NCBI GenBank assembly: GCA_946061345.1
Contig: CAMGRA010000008.1
Location: 1 to 15,615, forward strand
Direction of reading: 5' to 3'
Length of the DNA: 15,615 nucleotides
From: an uncultured Clostridia bacterium
GTDB lineage: Bacteria; Bacillota; Clostridia; Oscillospirales; Oscillospiraceae
Below, piece after piece: positions 1 through 7,576 of this stretch. The notes beneath the pieces are model-generated. The model made no database searches. It was not told the DNA's origin and saw nothing but the letters and a program-made list of their open reading frames with translations. The position numbers and the translations under genes were made by a program. Every line of letters starts with the position of its first letter. The first letter of the stretch is position 1.

Positions 1-45
1 TGTCGAAAATTGTCCCCGAGTCAGGGACGTTCATGCGCAAAATAA

Positions 46-80
46 GGACTGCGGCATATCTGCCGCAGTCCCGTCTTTTT
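46..80. terminator. Bidirectional intrinsic terminator at the left edge
   Basis: An 11-bp perfect stem (46-56 with 61-71) encloses the tetraloop TATC. On the plus strand it is followed by CGTCTTTTT (72-80), and on the minus strand by TTATTTTG. It can therefore end the minus-strand ycxB-like gene, whose stop codon overlaps the T tract, and also a plus-strand transcript arriving from outside the window. Bases 1-45 hold no gene I can recognise. Confidence 0.8.
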
Positions 81-1101
81 AATCGTCGATCCGGATCGTT
101 GCAGCCCATGTGAGGAACTGGGGCGCGTACTCGGCGCTCTGTTCTTCCAGGCAATAGAATTCCGTGAGCCAGAAGGTATCGCCGGACAGCACAACCGCAT
201 CGCAATAGTAGATCGTCTCACCGTCAAAGTTCTCTGTATAGGACATACAGACCGTGCCGTTTCCCAACGTCTGATAATTCGGTTCCTCGATTCCATAGAT
301 CACTGCAAAATTCTCGGCATAATCCATGGGCGTGTCGAGGCCGTAAGCGCCGTAGGACTGAAGCACCTCCTGCGTCTCGGAGAAAGCATAGACATAGACG
401 CCGTCACACCATGCCGAAAAATAATAATCCTCATCCGCATACTGCTCAAACTCGCCCGGAAGCTGAATGGAGTAAGGCGCATCGCCGTAGCGCGCCAGCT
501 TGGTGTCCAGATAGTCCCGGAGGAAGGCAGCGCCGACCATCGAAGCGACAAAGGCCACGCCCAGCAGGATCCCCAGTACCAGTCTGCGCTTGGAGGACTT
601 CACCCTGCGGACCGGACCGACCTTTTCTGTAATAAAGGCGCGGAAGTCATCCACGCTCCCCTCCCGAAAGGCATTCTTCGGTACAGGAATTGCAGAAGCC
701 CTGGAAAGATACAGGGCAAACAGATCGTCGCCCTCCATCACATCCATGATCGCGCCATAAAAGGTCGTACTGCTCCCCTCAGAATACTCCGAGAAGATGC
801 TCTCCTCCGTAAACGTCAGACGGCGCGGCAGCGCTTCTGTTCTCTTGTTCATGTTCCGACGGGTACCCCAACCGACAAGCCGGTCAGCAAACAACCAATA
901 AAAATAATAGAAAACTGCTATGACGAGCAAGACCGTCACACCGTATTCACCACCGGCTGTGTTGACGACACATGCTACCATCGTGGCAATCGTCAGCCAA
1001 AGGAACACTGCCCAAAACTTTCTCCGTTTCATGTACAGGTATCCAAATTCGTGATAAAGCTGCTTATCAAACACAAACTCAACGGAAAACCTTCGCTCCA
1101 T
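79..1101 (-). CDS. YcxB-like membrane protein with a C-terminal extracytoplasmic region
   Basis: A 340-aa membrane protein. Two hydrophobic helices lie at about residues 30-48 and 54-72. A soluble region at about 90-162 follows, with the layout of the YcxB-like C-terminal domain (a strand reading RRLTFTEESI, then a segment resembling FYGAIMDVMEGDD, then a strand ending in PVPKNAF). A third helix lies at about 174-195. Residues 196-340 are acidic and rich in tyrosine and probably face outside, with no family I recognise. YcxB-domain proteins are widespread in Firmicutes and have no settled function. The start codon has GGGAGG six bases upstream. It is transcribed toward the left-edge terminator, probably from its own extended -10 promoter just after azlD. 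The family call is moderately sure and the C-terminal module is undefined. Confidence 0.75.
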   Translation of the reverse strand: MERRFSVEFVFDKQLYHEFGYLYMKRRKFWAVFLWLTIATMVACVVNTAGGEYGVTVLLVIAVFYYFYWLFADRLVGWGTRRNMNKRTEALPRRLTFTEESIFSEYSEGSSTTFYGAIMDVMEGDDLFALYLSRASAIPVPKNAFREGSVDDFRAFITEKVGPVRRVKSSKRRLVLGILLGVAFVASMVGAAFLRDYLDTKLARYGDAPYSIQLPGEFEQYADEDYYFSAWCDGVYVYAFSETQEVLQSYGAYGLDTPMDYAENFAVIYGIEEPNYQTLGNGTVCMSYTENFDGETIYYCDAVVLSGDTFWLTEFYCLEEQSAEYAPQFLTWAATIRIDD

Positions 1102-1143
1102 TGCCAGCCTCCCTGATTGGATATGTTTTCTTGTTCTACAAAT

Positions 1144-1172
1144 AGAATACCATATTACAAGTCCGGGCGCAA
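1144..1172 (-). promoter_or_regulatory. Candidate promoter for the ycxB-like gene
   Basis: Read on the minus strand, TTGCGC (-35), a 17-base spacer and TATTCT (-10) preceded by TGG (extended -10) lie 43 bases upstream of the ATG and just downstream of the azlD stop. It was found by eye against the sigma-A consensus. No terminator separates it from azlD, so readthrough from azlCD remains possible. Confidence 0.45.
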
Positions 1173-1191
1173 GTCCTTTTCCGGAAAAATT

Positions 1192-1503
1192 CTACAAAAA
1201 ACGTACCACTAACTCCGCCGCCAGCGCCAGCAGACAGGAACAGGCCGCCACCTGCAGCAGGCTTTTGCCGAAGAAGGACAGCGCCAGCGCTCCGATGCAG
1301 CCGGCCGCCGCCGACCGCCAATCCCCCGTGGCATAGAAGATGGCCGGGAAGGTCATAACGCTCAGGACCGCGTAGGGAATGTAGTAGAGGAAGGACAGGA
1401 CAAAACGATTTTCAATTCTCCGGCGGACCAGCACCAGTGGCAGCATACGCACCAAATAGGTCACTCCCGCCATGACCGCCAAATAGAGGAAGAAATTACC
1501 CAT
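1192..1503 (-). CDS. azlD: AzlD-family branched-chain amino acid exporter subunit
   Basis: A small hydrophobic protein of 103 aa, the usual AzlD length, with about four membrane helices. It has the family's N-terminal look: a first helix, then TYLVRMLPLVLVRRRI, then FVLSFLYYIPYAVLS. AzlD works with AzlC as the small subunit of a branched-chain amino acid (and analogue) exporter of the LIV-E type in the cytoplasmic membrane. Its start overlaps the end of azlC by 8 bases, and GAGGAG sits just upstream of the ATG inside azlC, so translation is probably coupled. The substrate cannot be read from sequence. Confidence 0.88.
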   Translation of the reverse strand: MGNFFLYLAVMAGVTYLVRMLPLVLVRRRIENRFVLSFLYYIPYAVLSVMTFPAIFYATGDWRSAAAGCIGALALSFFGKSLLQVAACSCLLALAAELVVRFL

Positions 1504-2212
1504 GGCTCTCCTCCTCTGCCTTGACCGGCGCGGCCACGGCCATCACAGCAGCGGCCAAAACCGCGCAGATGATGATGGTAAAGCCGCTGGGGATCTCATT
1601 GAGCACCGGCAGATAATAGAACGCGCAGCTCAGCGCCACGGCAATCAAAACGCAGATGGCCGTGGGCCTGTGGGCCTTGGCCTTGGGCAGGATGATGGCG
1701 ATGAACATCCCGTAGATGGCAATGCCCAGGGCGCGGACGATGATGTCCGGGAGCAGGTTCCCCGCCACAGCGCCCAGGATGGTCCCGGCGGTCCAACCCA
1801 GAAAGGGCGTCAGGATCAGACCGTAGAGATAGCGGCGTCCGACAGTGCCGTTTTGGGAGGAGGCCACGGCGAACACCTCGTCGGTGTTGACAAAGGCGAT
1901 CAAAAAGCGGTCGGCGAGCCGCACCGATCTTCCCAGCTTTTGGGACAAGGACACGGACATGAGCGCATAGCGCAGATTGATGACGAGCTGGGAGACGGCC
2001 AGTTCTGCCAATGTTCCGCCGGAAGCGATAATGGGCACCGCCGCAAGCTGACCCGCCGAGGTCACATTGGTGGCCGAGATCAGCAGCGCCTCAAAGGGCG
2101 CGAGGCCGTTGGCGACGGCAAAGATGCCAAAGGCAAAGGCCACCGACAGATAGCCGAAGCAGATGGGCAGTCCGTTGTGCAGCCCCTTGGTAAAGGAATT
2201 GATCTCTTTCAT
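1496..2212 (-). CDS. azlC: AzlC-family branched-chain amino acid exporter, large subunit
   Basis: A 238-aa polytopic membrane protein of normal AzlC length. Family features seen are an N-terminal GLHNGLPICFGYLSVAFAFG stretch, SAGQLAAV near residue 52, NLRYALMS near 79 and NTDEVFAV near 109, followed by several long hydrophobic helices. With AzlD it forms a two-component exporter for branched-chain amino acids or related compounds (family knowledge). The polar C-terminus KAEEESHG overlaps the azlD start. A promoter is proposed 30-58 bases upstream. The gene lies 85 bases after the LRR-CAP-SLH gene on the same strand without an obvious terminator between them. No neighbouring Lrp-type regulator is visible. 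Confidence 0.92.
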   Translation of the reverse strand: MKEINSFTKGLHNGLPICFGYLSVAFAFGIFAVANGLAPFEALLISATNVTSAGQLAAVPIIASGGTLAELAVSQLVINLRYALMSVSLSQKLGRSVRLADRFLIAFVNTDEVFAVASSQNGTVGRRYLYGLILTPFLGWTAGTILGAVAGNLLPDIIVRALGIAIYGMFIAIILPKAKAHRPTAICVLIAVALSCAFYYLPVLNEIPSGFTIIICAVLAAAVMAVAAPVKAEEESHG

Positions 2213-2213
2213 T

Positions 2214-2276
2214 TCTCCGCTTCCCTTCCGTAATTTTCAACATCATAGCACAGTTTTTTCCGGGAAGCAACGGAGA
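2214..2276 (-). promoter_or_regulatory. Inverted repeat that could hide the azlC ribosome site in readthrough RNA
   Basis: On the minus strand TCTCCG-TTG-CTTCCC (2276-2262) can pair with GGGAAGCGGAGA (2225-2214), giving 12 base pairs with a 3-base bulge and a 36-base loop. The second arm contains the purine-rich ribosome-binding stretch of azlC. The first arm overlaps the proposed -35 box, so RNA started at that promoter would lack it, whereas RNA reading through from the upstream LRR gene would contain both arms. The pairing is seen in the sequence; the regulatory role is inference. Confidence 0.35.
2242..2270 (-). promoter_or_regulatory. Candidate azlCD promoter
   Basis: Minus strand: TTGCTT (-35, 2270-2265), a 17-base spacer and TATGAT (-10, 2247-2242) preceded by TGC, an extended -10. 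A start near 2235 would give a leader of about 22 bases before the azlC ATG at 2212. Confidence 0.55.
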
Positions 2277-2297
2277 GTTTTCCGGTTTCTTCTTTTC

Positions 2298-5200
2298 TTA
2301 ATTTTCTACAACATTTTGAATATAGCGCATCAGAATGGTGGCTACCTGAGCGCGGGTCGCGTTGCCCTGGGGATCCAATCTGCCGCCGTTGCCGTTGATA
2401 AGGCCCTCGGCTACCGCCCATTTTACGGCCGGAAGCGCATAGGCATTGACCTTCCCCGTGTCAGGGAACCCTGACAGATCGTCGGCGCCCGTAATATCGT
2501 ATCCCTTGGCAGATGCGTAACGATACATAATTGCAGCCATCTGCTCCCGGGTGATATTACCATCCGGTTCAAACTTGTCCGGCGCCACACCGTTGACTAC
2601 GCTGTTTTCCGCCGCCCAGAGGACCGCGTTGGTATACCAGGTTTCCTCCTTCACATCGGTAAATGGATTGCTGCCGTGGGCGGCAGTTTTGCCGTCCAGC
2701 CGCCAAAGCACCGTTACCATCATAGCCCGGGACATCTGCGTATCCGGCTCGAAGGTGACGCCGGAGGTACCGTCAAACAGCTTTTGCTTCAACACAAAAT
2801 CGATACCGGCATGGGCCCAGTTCCCCGGCGCGGGCATGTCATTGAACTTGCTTCCCGGACAGTTGACACCACCGTTACAGGCCGTTTCACTTTCACTGCT
2901 GGTTTTCGGGATATCCTCAAAGTATTCATAGCCGCAGGTTCCGCACCACACACGCTTCAGGCCGTCGGTGTCCTGCGTCGGTTCCTCGGTAACCTTCTCC
3001 TGCAGTGTGTGCCGGGCAATCTCCGTCCGTTCTCCGCAGCCCTCACAACTGCGCCAATGCTCCGTCCCGTCAAACTGCCAGGCCCCGTAGGAGTGGACAT
3101 GGCTCTGCGCGACGCTGACTTCACAGGATGCAGACAAAGCACCGAACTGTGCCGTTACCACGCCTTTTCCGGCATCAAGCGGTGTCAGAACAACAGAAAA
3201 ACATCCGGTGAATCCGTCATAAGCTTGGCCTTCCACGCCGACAATGCTCTCCGGCTCTGCTGACCACTTAACCATCCCCGCTGGCAAGTACACCGAAGCA
3301 TCGCCGCAGGTAATGGAAGCAGAAAGGGTATATCCCCCGCTGAGAGGCAGCTCCACGACTTCCTCACTGATGTGCATGGTGTAGAAGGGCGTGTAAATGC
3401 TGATACCTGACAGGTGTTCCTCTTCTTCCTCCGGCGTATACATTGTTTTTTCATTTGAACCGGCGGTGTAGACAAGAACCTCCTCGCTAACGGAGCGGGT
3501 CCCGCTTTCCGGCGTACCGCTGCCCTTGCCTACACCAAACAGCTGCACCCAATAGGTAACACCGTTCATACGGAAGCAGCCAATGCCAACATCGGTAAAG
3601 TCCTCATAAAGGATATTTGCGCGGTGGCCCGGCGAATTCATCCAGCCCGCCATGACGCTTTCCGGGGAGCTATAGCCATAGGCGATGTTCTCACCGTAGG
3701 CATCCTTAAAGCTGTCCAGTACAGACTGGGCCACAGGCCGGTCGTGAGAGAACAGCACCGTCAGCTCCGCAGCGCGCAGCATGGCCTTCTGTGACAACGC
3801 CGCATCGTATTTCAAGGCAGGCAGTCCCTCTGCCGCACGCTCCGCGTTGAGCAGCTCCAGTACGGCGGCCGCATCATCAGAATCCCGCTCACCCGCAACT
3901 GTCACTTTCTCGCAGCGGTAATAGTGACCGCTGAGGTCCCGGGTAAAGTCCGCCGGGATCGTGCTTTCCAGAGCAGTACAGCCCTCAAAGGCATCCCGAC
4001 AGATATAAGACAGGCTGTCTGGGAAGTTGAGCTGACGCAGAGCCGTATCATTCTGGAAGGCCAGACGGTTGATCGCCAACAGTCCTTCGGGAAGGGTGAT
4101 TGTCTCCAATGCCGGACAGTTGCCAAAGGCGCGGTAGGCAATACGCTGCAAGGTGGAAGGCAGCACAATCTCCTTCAGCGACGCGCAGCCGTCAAAGCAG
4201 CCGTTGCGGATCAGCGTAATGCCCTCGGGCAGAACGATCCGCTCCAGAGACGTACAATCCTGGAAAGCGCAGTCCCAAAGCACACCGATCTGTGAATTCG
4301 GAGAAAATTCCACGGTTTTCAGCGCGGTGCAGCCGGAAAAGGTGCTCATTTCGATGTAGCGGATACCGCTGCCCAGGGTAACGCTCTCCAGCTTCTTGCA
4401 GTCCTTCCAGCCCCAATAGGCCAGCTTTTTCAGGCCGTCCGGGATTTGCAGAGACTTAACGTTCGACTGGGCAAAAACAAAATCGTAGGTTTCCTCCAGG
4501 CTTTCCGGCAGCTCTGCCTGCTCCACGGAGCTGCAGTAAAAAGCGGATTCCTGAAGCACGCGTAATCCCTCCGGCAGAATAACCTGCCGCAAATTCACCG
4601 TTGCACAGAAAGCGACCTGACCGATTTCCGTTACACCTTCCGGTACGGTATATGTATCGCCGTCCCTGGCTGCCGGATAGAGGACCAGGACGCTGCCATC
4701 CTTGCTGAACACGACGCCGTCCTTGCTCTGGTACAGAGAATTCTCCGGCGCAACACTGACCGTCTTCAGGTTTTTGCAGTTCAGAAAAACCCTTGCGTCA
4801 AAAACGGCATTGGCGGAGAGTTCAGCACTCTTGAAGGCACAGTCCTGGAACGCATAATCACCCAAAGTTGTCAGCTTCTCCGGCCAGTTGATGTCGGAAA
4901 GGCTTGCACAGTAGGCAAACGCGCCTGTCTCCAGTGTCTCCAGTTCCGTCGGCAGATGCACCGTCTGAAGCATATTGCAGTAGGCAAAAGCGCCTTCGCC
5001 GATAGAACTCACAGTATCGGGGATCGTAACGCTTTCCAGAGCATCGCAGCAAAAAAAGGCGAAGTCGCCAATTGAGGTCAGGCCGTCGGGCAGCAGAATC
5101 TCCCGGATGTCCTGGCAGACATTCTCCCAGGGCACCGTCTCCGGAAAATCATCCATATCGCCGCTGCCGCTGATCGTGAGAACGCCTGTTTCATCGTTAT

Positions 5201-5459
5201 AACTCCAGGTCAGCGACGCGCCGCAGTCGCCGCTCACGATACCCTTGGTATTTCTGTGGCCAGCCGGAGTTTTATGTCCGGTACGGTAGGTTCCCGGTTC
5301 GCCTTTTTCACCGGCGCCGCTCAGCATTTCCGCCTCCGCGGCAGCCGTGTCCCGGATTATGCTGCTCTCCTGCTCCGCAACCGCCGAAGATGCGGCAAAG
5401 GGGAGCAGGGATAAAAGCATCGCAAGGATCAGGTTGACAGACATGATTCGCTTTTTCAT
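2298..5459 (-). CDS. Secreted LRR (BspA-type) - CAP - SLH surface protein
   Basis: A 1053-aa multidomain cell-surface protein. Order: signal peptide 1-28 (basic MKKR, hydrophobic core, AVA before the likely cut); about 15 BspA/LRR_5 units at roughly 115-510, each like LPEGLTxIxxxAFxxCxxL; a CAP/SCP (YkwD-like) domain at about 530-645 with SHDRP, GENIA and SPGHRAN holding the family's His-Glu-His cluster (H572, E590, H612); a beta-rich, Ig-like stretch at 685-785; a His/Cys module at 787-851 with CEGC and CGTC; three SLH repeats at about 880-1052 with SRAM, TREQ and TRAQ as their binding motifs. SLH repeats usually hold proteins on pyruvylated secondary wall polymer. LRR_5 and CAP domains are linked to adhesion and to varied, often unknown activities. 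The start used is the second in-frame ATG, because GGAGG lies 8 bases before it and the first ATG (5474) lacks a ribosome site. Confidence 0.92.
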   Translation of the reverse strand: MKKRIMSVNLILAMLLSLLPFAASSAVAEQESSIIRDTAAAEAEMLSGAGEKGEPGTYRTGHKTPAGHRNTKGIVSGDCGASLTWSYNDETGVLTISGSGDMDDFPETVPWENVCQDIREILLPDGLTSIGDFAFFCCDALESVTIPDTVSSIGEGAFAYCNMLQTVHLPTELETLETGAFAYCASLSDINWPEKLTTLGDYAFQDCAFKSAELSANAVFDARVFLNCKNLKTVSVAPENSLYQSKDGVVFSKDGSVLVLYPAARDGDTYTVPEGVTEIGQVAFCATVNLRQVILPEGLRVLQESAFYCSSVEQAELPESLEETYDFVFAQSNVKSLQIPDGLKKLAYWGWKDCKKLESVTLGSGIRYIEMSTFSGCTALKTVEFSPNSQIGVLWDCAFQDCTSLERIVLPEGITLIRNGCFDGCASLKEIVLPSTLQRIAYRAFGNCPALETITLPEGLLAINRLAFQNDTALRQLNFPDSLSYICRDAFEGCTALESTIPADFTRDLSGHYYRCEKVTVAGERDSDDAAAVLELLNAERAAEGLPALKYDAALSQKAMLRAAELTVLFSHDRPVAQSVLDSFKDAYGENIAYGYSSPESVMAGWMNSPGHRANILYEDFTDVGIGCFRMNGVTYWVQLFGVGKGSGTPESGTRSVSEEVLVYTAGSNEKTMYTPEEEEEHLSGISIYTPFYTMHISEEVVELPLSGGYTLSASITCGDASVYLPAGMVKWSAEPESIVGVEGQAYDGFTGCFSVVLTPLDAGKGVVTAQFGALSASCEVSVAQSHVHSYGAWQFDGTEHWRSCEGCGERTEIARHTLQEKVTEEPTQDTDGLKRVWCGTCGYEYFEDIPKTSSESETACNGGVNCPGSKFNDMPAPGNWAHAGIDFVLKQKLFDGTSGVTFEPDTQMSRAMMVTVLWRLDGKTAAHGSNPFTDVKEETWYTNAVLWAAENSVVNGVAPDKFEPDGNITREQMAAIMYRYASAKGYDITGADDLSGFPDTGKVNAYALPAVKWAVAEGLINGNGGRLDPQGNATRAQVATILMRYIQNVVEN

Positions 5460-5467
5460 TACAGTGT

Positions 5468-5472
5468 CCTCC
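5468..5472 (-). promoter_or_regulatory. Ribosome-binding site that decides the LRR-CAP-SLH start
   Basis: GGAGG on the minus strand, 8 bases before the ATG at 5459. It overlaps the earlier in-frame ATG at 5474, which has only A/C-rich sequence upstream. Starting at 5459 also gives a textbook signal peptide beginning MKKR. Confidence 0.75.
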
Positions 5473-5558
5473 ATTTTGATTCTGTGTTATTTATACAGCC
5501 GGTGTTACCATAGCTGCGTGGCCTTGCAGTTGCTTGCGCAGCGCCTTTTCCTGTGATC

Positions 5559-5586
5559 ATTATACCATCCGTTCCTGTTTTTTCAA
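5559..5586 (-). promoter_or_regulatory. Candidate promoter for the LRR-CAP-SLH gene
   Basis: Minus strand: TTGAAA (5586-5581), a 16-base spacer and a perfect TATAAT (5564-5559) preceded by TGG (extended -10). The leader to the ATG at 5459 would be about 90 bases. It contains a possible stem (GCTGCG with CGCAGC), but I see no known riboswitch. Confidence 0.6.
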
Positions 5587-5676
5587 TCCGTAAAAACCGG
5601 ATGAAAAACATTTATTCCACAGCTTGCTCCATGCTGAAGTTAAGATGCAGCATAGGCAGAAGTTTCCCCTTCTCGG

Positions 5677-5705
5677 TTGACAACCAGGCGGCACTATTGT
5701 AAAAT
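5677..5705 (+). promoter_or_regulatory. Strong promoter of the five-gene operon
   Basis: TTGACA (5677-5682), a 17-base spacer and TAAAAT (5700-5705): a consensus -35, the optimal spacer and a -10 one base from consensus. The ATG at 5734 follows about 22 bases after the expected start site. A small inverted repeat (ATGCTG...CAGCAT, 5631-5653) lies upstream, between this promoter and the divergent LRR promoter. Confidence 0.65.
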
Positions 5706-5733
5706 GATACTATCTTTTTAAGGGGGGAACGAT

Positions 5734-6039
5734 ATGGCTGATTTGCCGCATTATGACAGCCTTACCCTTTGTCCTGATTATCGCTTTGTCCGTGTAGTCA
5801 GTACTGACGGCGTGTTTTATGATCTGGTACGCAAATGGCGCGTCCGCGAACATATTTTCCTGCTGGAGCAGGAAGGTCTAGCGGCAAAAACTATGGGCCG
5901 CGCCTCGGTACCGCCCTGTATTTTCCGGGACTTTACCGAGCTGGATGGCAGAGAAAACTTCCATCAATCCGTTTGGAAAGACGGAACACAGTTCCTTTTT
6001 TCTGCAGAAGGCGCGCTGCCTTCGGGAGGCGAAGAATGA
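5734..6039 (+). CDS. Hypothetical 101-aa protein, first gene of the operon
   Basis: I do not recognise a family. The protein is soluble, with no signal peptide or membrane helix. It begins MADLPHYDSLTLCPDYRF and alternates short beta-like strands (FRVVSTDG-type, QFLFSAEG) with a charged segment around WRVREHIFLLEQEG. Two cysteines (about residues 13 and 62) are not arranged as a metal site. Evidence that it is real: a near-consensus promoter, an AAGGGGGG ribosome site 7 bases before the ATG, and a 4-base ATGA overlap with the next gene, which points to translational coupling. The overlap suggests a job connected with the membrane glucosyltransferase that follows, but nothing in the sequence says what. 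Confidence 0.72.
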   Translation: MADLPHYDSLTLCPDYRFVRVVSTDGVFYDLVRKWRVREHIFLLEQEGLAAKTMGRASVPPCIFRDFTELDGRENFHQSVWKDGTQFLFSAEGALPSGGEE

Positions 6040-7565
6040 GCCCGTTGGTACGCGGCAAGCGGCGCCTGACCTCTTTCCTGCGCTGCTCCGAGAGCCGTAC
6101 CTGCTATCTCGCCACGGCGATCTTCGGCACCCTTTCCTACCTCTATTTATTCGTCAATAATATCAGCAACAATGACATGATTGCCTGCCTGCCCAAGGGC
6201 TACGGCACCGGTGTCACCTCAGGCCGCTGGCTGCTTCATCTGTTGGGGGGACTGACGGACCGCGTCTGGGGCACTTACAACGTGCCGCTGTTCAACGGCT
6301 TGCTGGCGCTGATCCTCCTTGCGTTGACCTCGGCGCTTCTGGTGCGGGTGCTGGAGCTGCGGAGCAAGCCTCTGTGCTTTGCCGTCGCCGCAGTGACCGC
6401 CGCAGCCGCTCCCATCGCAAGCGCCATGTTTTTCCTCTTTACCGTACATTATTTTGCCCTTGCCCTGCTGTGCATCGTCGCGGCTGCCTACCTCTTAAAG
6501 CGGTCCTCCCTTGTCTCTTTCCTTGGCGCGGCAGTGCTGGGGGCCTGCTCCCTGGGCATTTATCAGGCCTATTTCCCCTATTTTGCGGTGATCCTGCTGC
6601 TGACACTGCTGATCCGCTGCCTTCACGCCCAAAGCACCGTGAAGAGCATTTTTCTTCACGCCCTGCGCTGTCTGGCGGCGCTGATCCTGAGCTATCTGCT
6701 CTACTGGCTGATCCTGCAGGTCTGTCTGGCCGTGCTGGGCACACAGCTCAGCGACTACCAGGGCGTCAGCTCCATGGGCAGTCTGTCCCTGCGCGCAATT
6801 CCGCAGGCTTATCTGGAATTCTTCCGGCTGCCCCTGCGGGAGTTTGCCGGCTTCAACGCCACCTTGTTCCTGCGGGTGATGCTCCTGTGCCTGATGTTCT
6901 TTTCTCTGGCTGCGCTGATTTTCTTCCTGCGGGGCAAGCCGGGCCATGTTCTTTTTGCCCTGCTGTTCCTGCTGCTTCTGCCCCTCGCTGCCAACGCTTT
7001 TTTGGTCCTCGCGCCGGACAGCACCATTTATACCCGGATGTGCATGGGCCTGATGGCTGTGTTCTGCCTGCCGGCGGTGCTGGCGGAGCATCTTCCCATG
7101 GGAAAGGAACGCAGAAAAAAAGCTGCCGTCCTCGGCGTCAGCCTGGTGCTGGTGCTGTCGGCGGTGAACTATGCCTGGCAGAGCAACGGCAATTACCAGT
7201 CGGTCTACTACTCCAACCGCAAGGCGGAGAATTATTTCACCACCCTGTTCACCCGGGTCAAGTCTCTGGAGGGCTACCGGGTGGACATGGACGTGGTCTT
7301 CATCGGCGACAGCTTCTCCGATGAGAGCTACAGCGACAACTGGCTGGAAACGCCCTTCCTCTACCGCGGGCGGACCGGCGCCGTCGCCCAGCTCAACCAG
7401 TATTCCCGCGCCCAGTTCGTGGCCAACTATCTGGGCTATTCCTTCCGCGCCGTCACCGAGGAGGAAGCGGCGCTCTATGCGGAAGAGATCGGCGCTATGG
7501 CCTGTTATCCCGACAGCGGCAGTCTGCTGATCGTGGATGACCTGGTTCTGGTGCGTCTGGAATAA
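6036..7565 (+). CDS. GtrII-type membrane glucosyltransferase (Glucos_trans_II family)
   Basis: A 509-aa polytopic membrane protein. A short basic N-terminus leads into helix 1 (about 22-41), then a loop with NNISNNDMIACLPKG and TSGRWLLHLL (41-70), the region typical of GtrII-like glucosyltransferases. Roughly nine more helices run to about residue 385. A C-terminal soluble part of about 120 residues contains YYSNRKAENYF and FIGDSF. Family members move a sugar from a polyprenyl-phosphate carrier to a surface polymer on the outer face of the membrane. Donor and acceptor here are unknown, and no gtrA/gtrB-type genes are adjacent. Start: ATG at 6036, overlapping the upstream stop, with GGGAGG six bases before it. 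An earlier in-frame ATG (5835) lies inside the upstream gene and would add an unrelated basic stretch, so it was rejected. Confidence 0.85.
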   Translation: MSPLVRGKRRLTSFLRCSESRTCYLATAIFGTLSYLYLFVNNISNNDMIACLPKGYGTGVTSGRWLLHLLGGLTDRVWGTYNVPLFNGLLALILLALTSALLVRVLELRSKPLCFAVAAVTAAAAPIASAMFFLFTVHYFALALLCIVAAAYLLKRSSLVSFLGAAVLGACSLGIYQAYFPYFAVILLLTLLIRCLHAQSTVKSIFLHALRCLAALILSYLLYWLILQVCLAVLGTQLSDYQGVSSMGSLSLRAIPQAYLEFFRLPLREFAGFNATLFLRVMLLCLMFFSLAALIFFLRGKPGHVLFALLFLLLLPLAANAFLVLAPDSTIYTRMCMGLMAVFCLPAVLAEHLPMGKERRKKAAVLGVSLVLVLSAVNYAWQSNGNYQSVYYSNRKAENYFTTLFTRVKSLEGYRVDMDVVFIGDSFSDESYSDNWLETPFLYRGRTGAVAQLNQYSRAQFVANYLGYSFRAVTEEEAALYAEEIGAMACYPDSGSLLIVDDLVLVRLE

Positions 7566-7576
7566 GAGGGCATCTT

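Noticed and set aside
1174..1191. TTTTCCGGAAAA palindrome after azlD as terminator
   Set aside because: It is a perfect palindrome without a loop and is AT-rich, so it would not form a stable terminator hairpin.
1502..2233. A 243-codon plus-strand open frame opposite azlC
   Set aside because: It mirrors a clear AzlC gene, lacks recognisable domains, and its Gly/Asp/Gln/His-rich composition is typical of an antisense shadow in GC-rich DNA.
2262..2292. CCGG-flanked hairpin as terminator of the LRR gene
   Set aside because: On the minus strand the short imperfect stem is followed by a run of A, not T, so it does not fit an intrinsic terminator.
5835..6035. Upstream extension of the glucosyltransferase to an ATG at 5835
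   Set aside because: It would add 67 basic, soluble residues overlapping the upstream gene in another frame. The ATG at 6036 has GGGAGG at good spacing.
6374..7324. A 316-codon plus-strand frame inside the glucosyltransferase gene
   Set aside because: It is rich in Pro, Ala, Gly and Arg with no family features. The other frame encodes a coherent membrane protein with a ribosome site.
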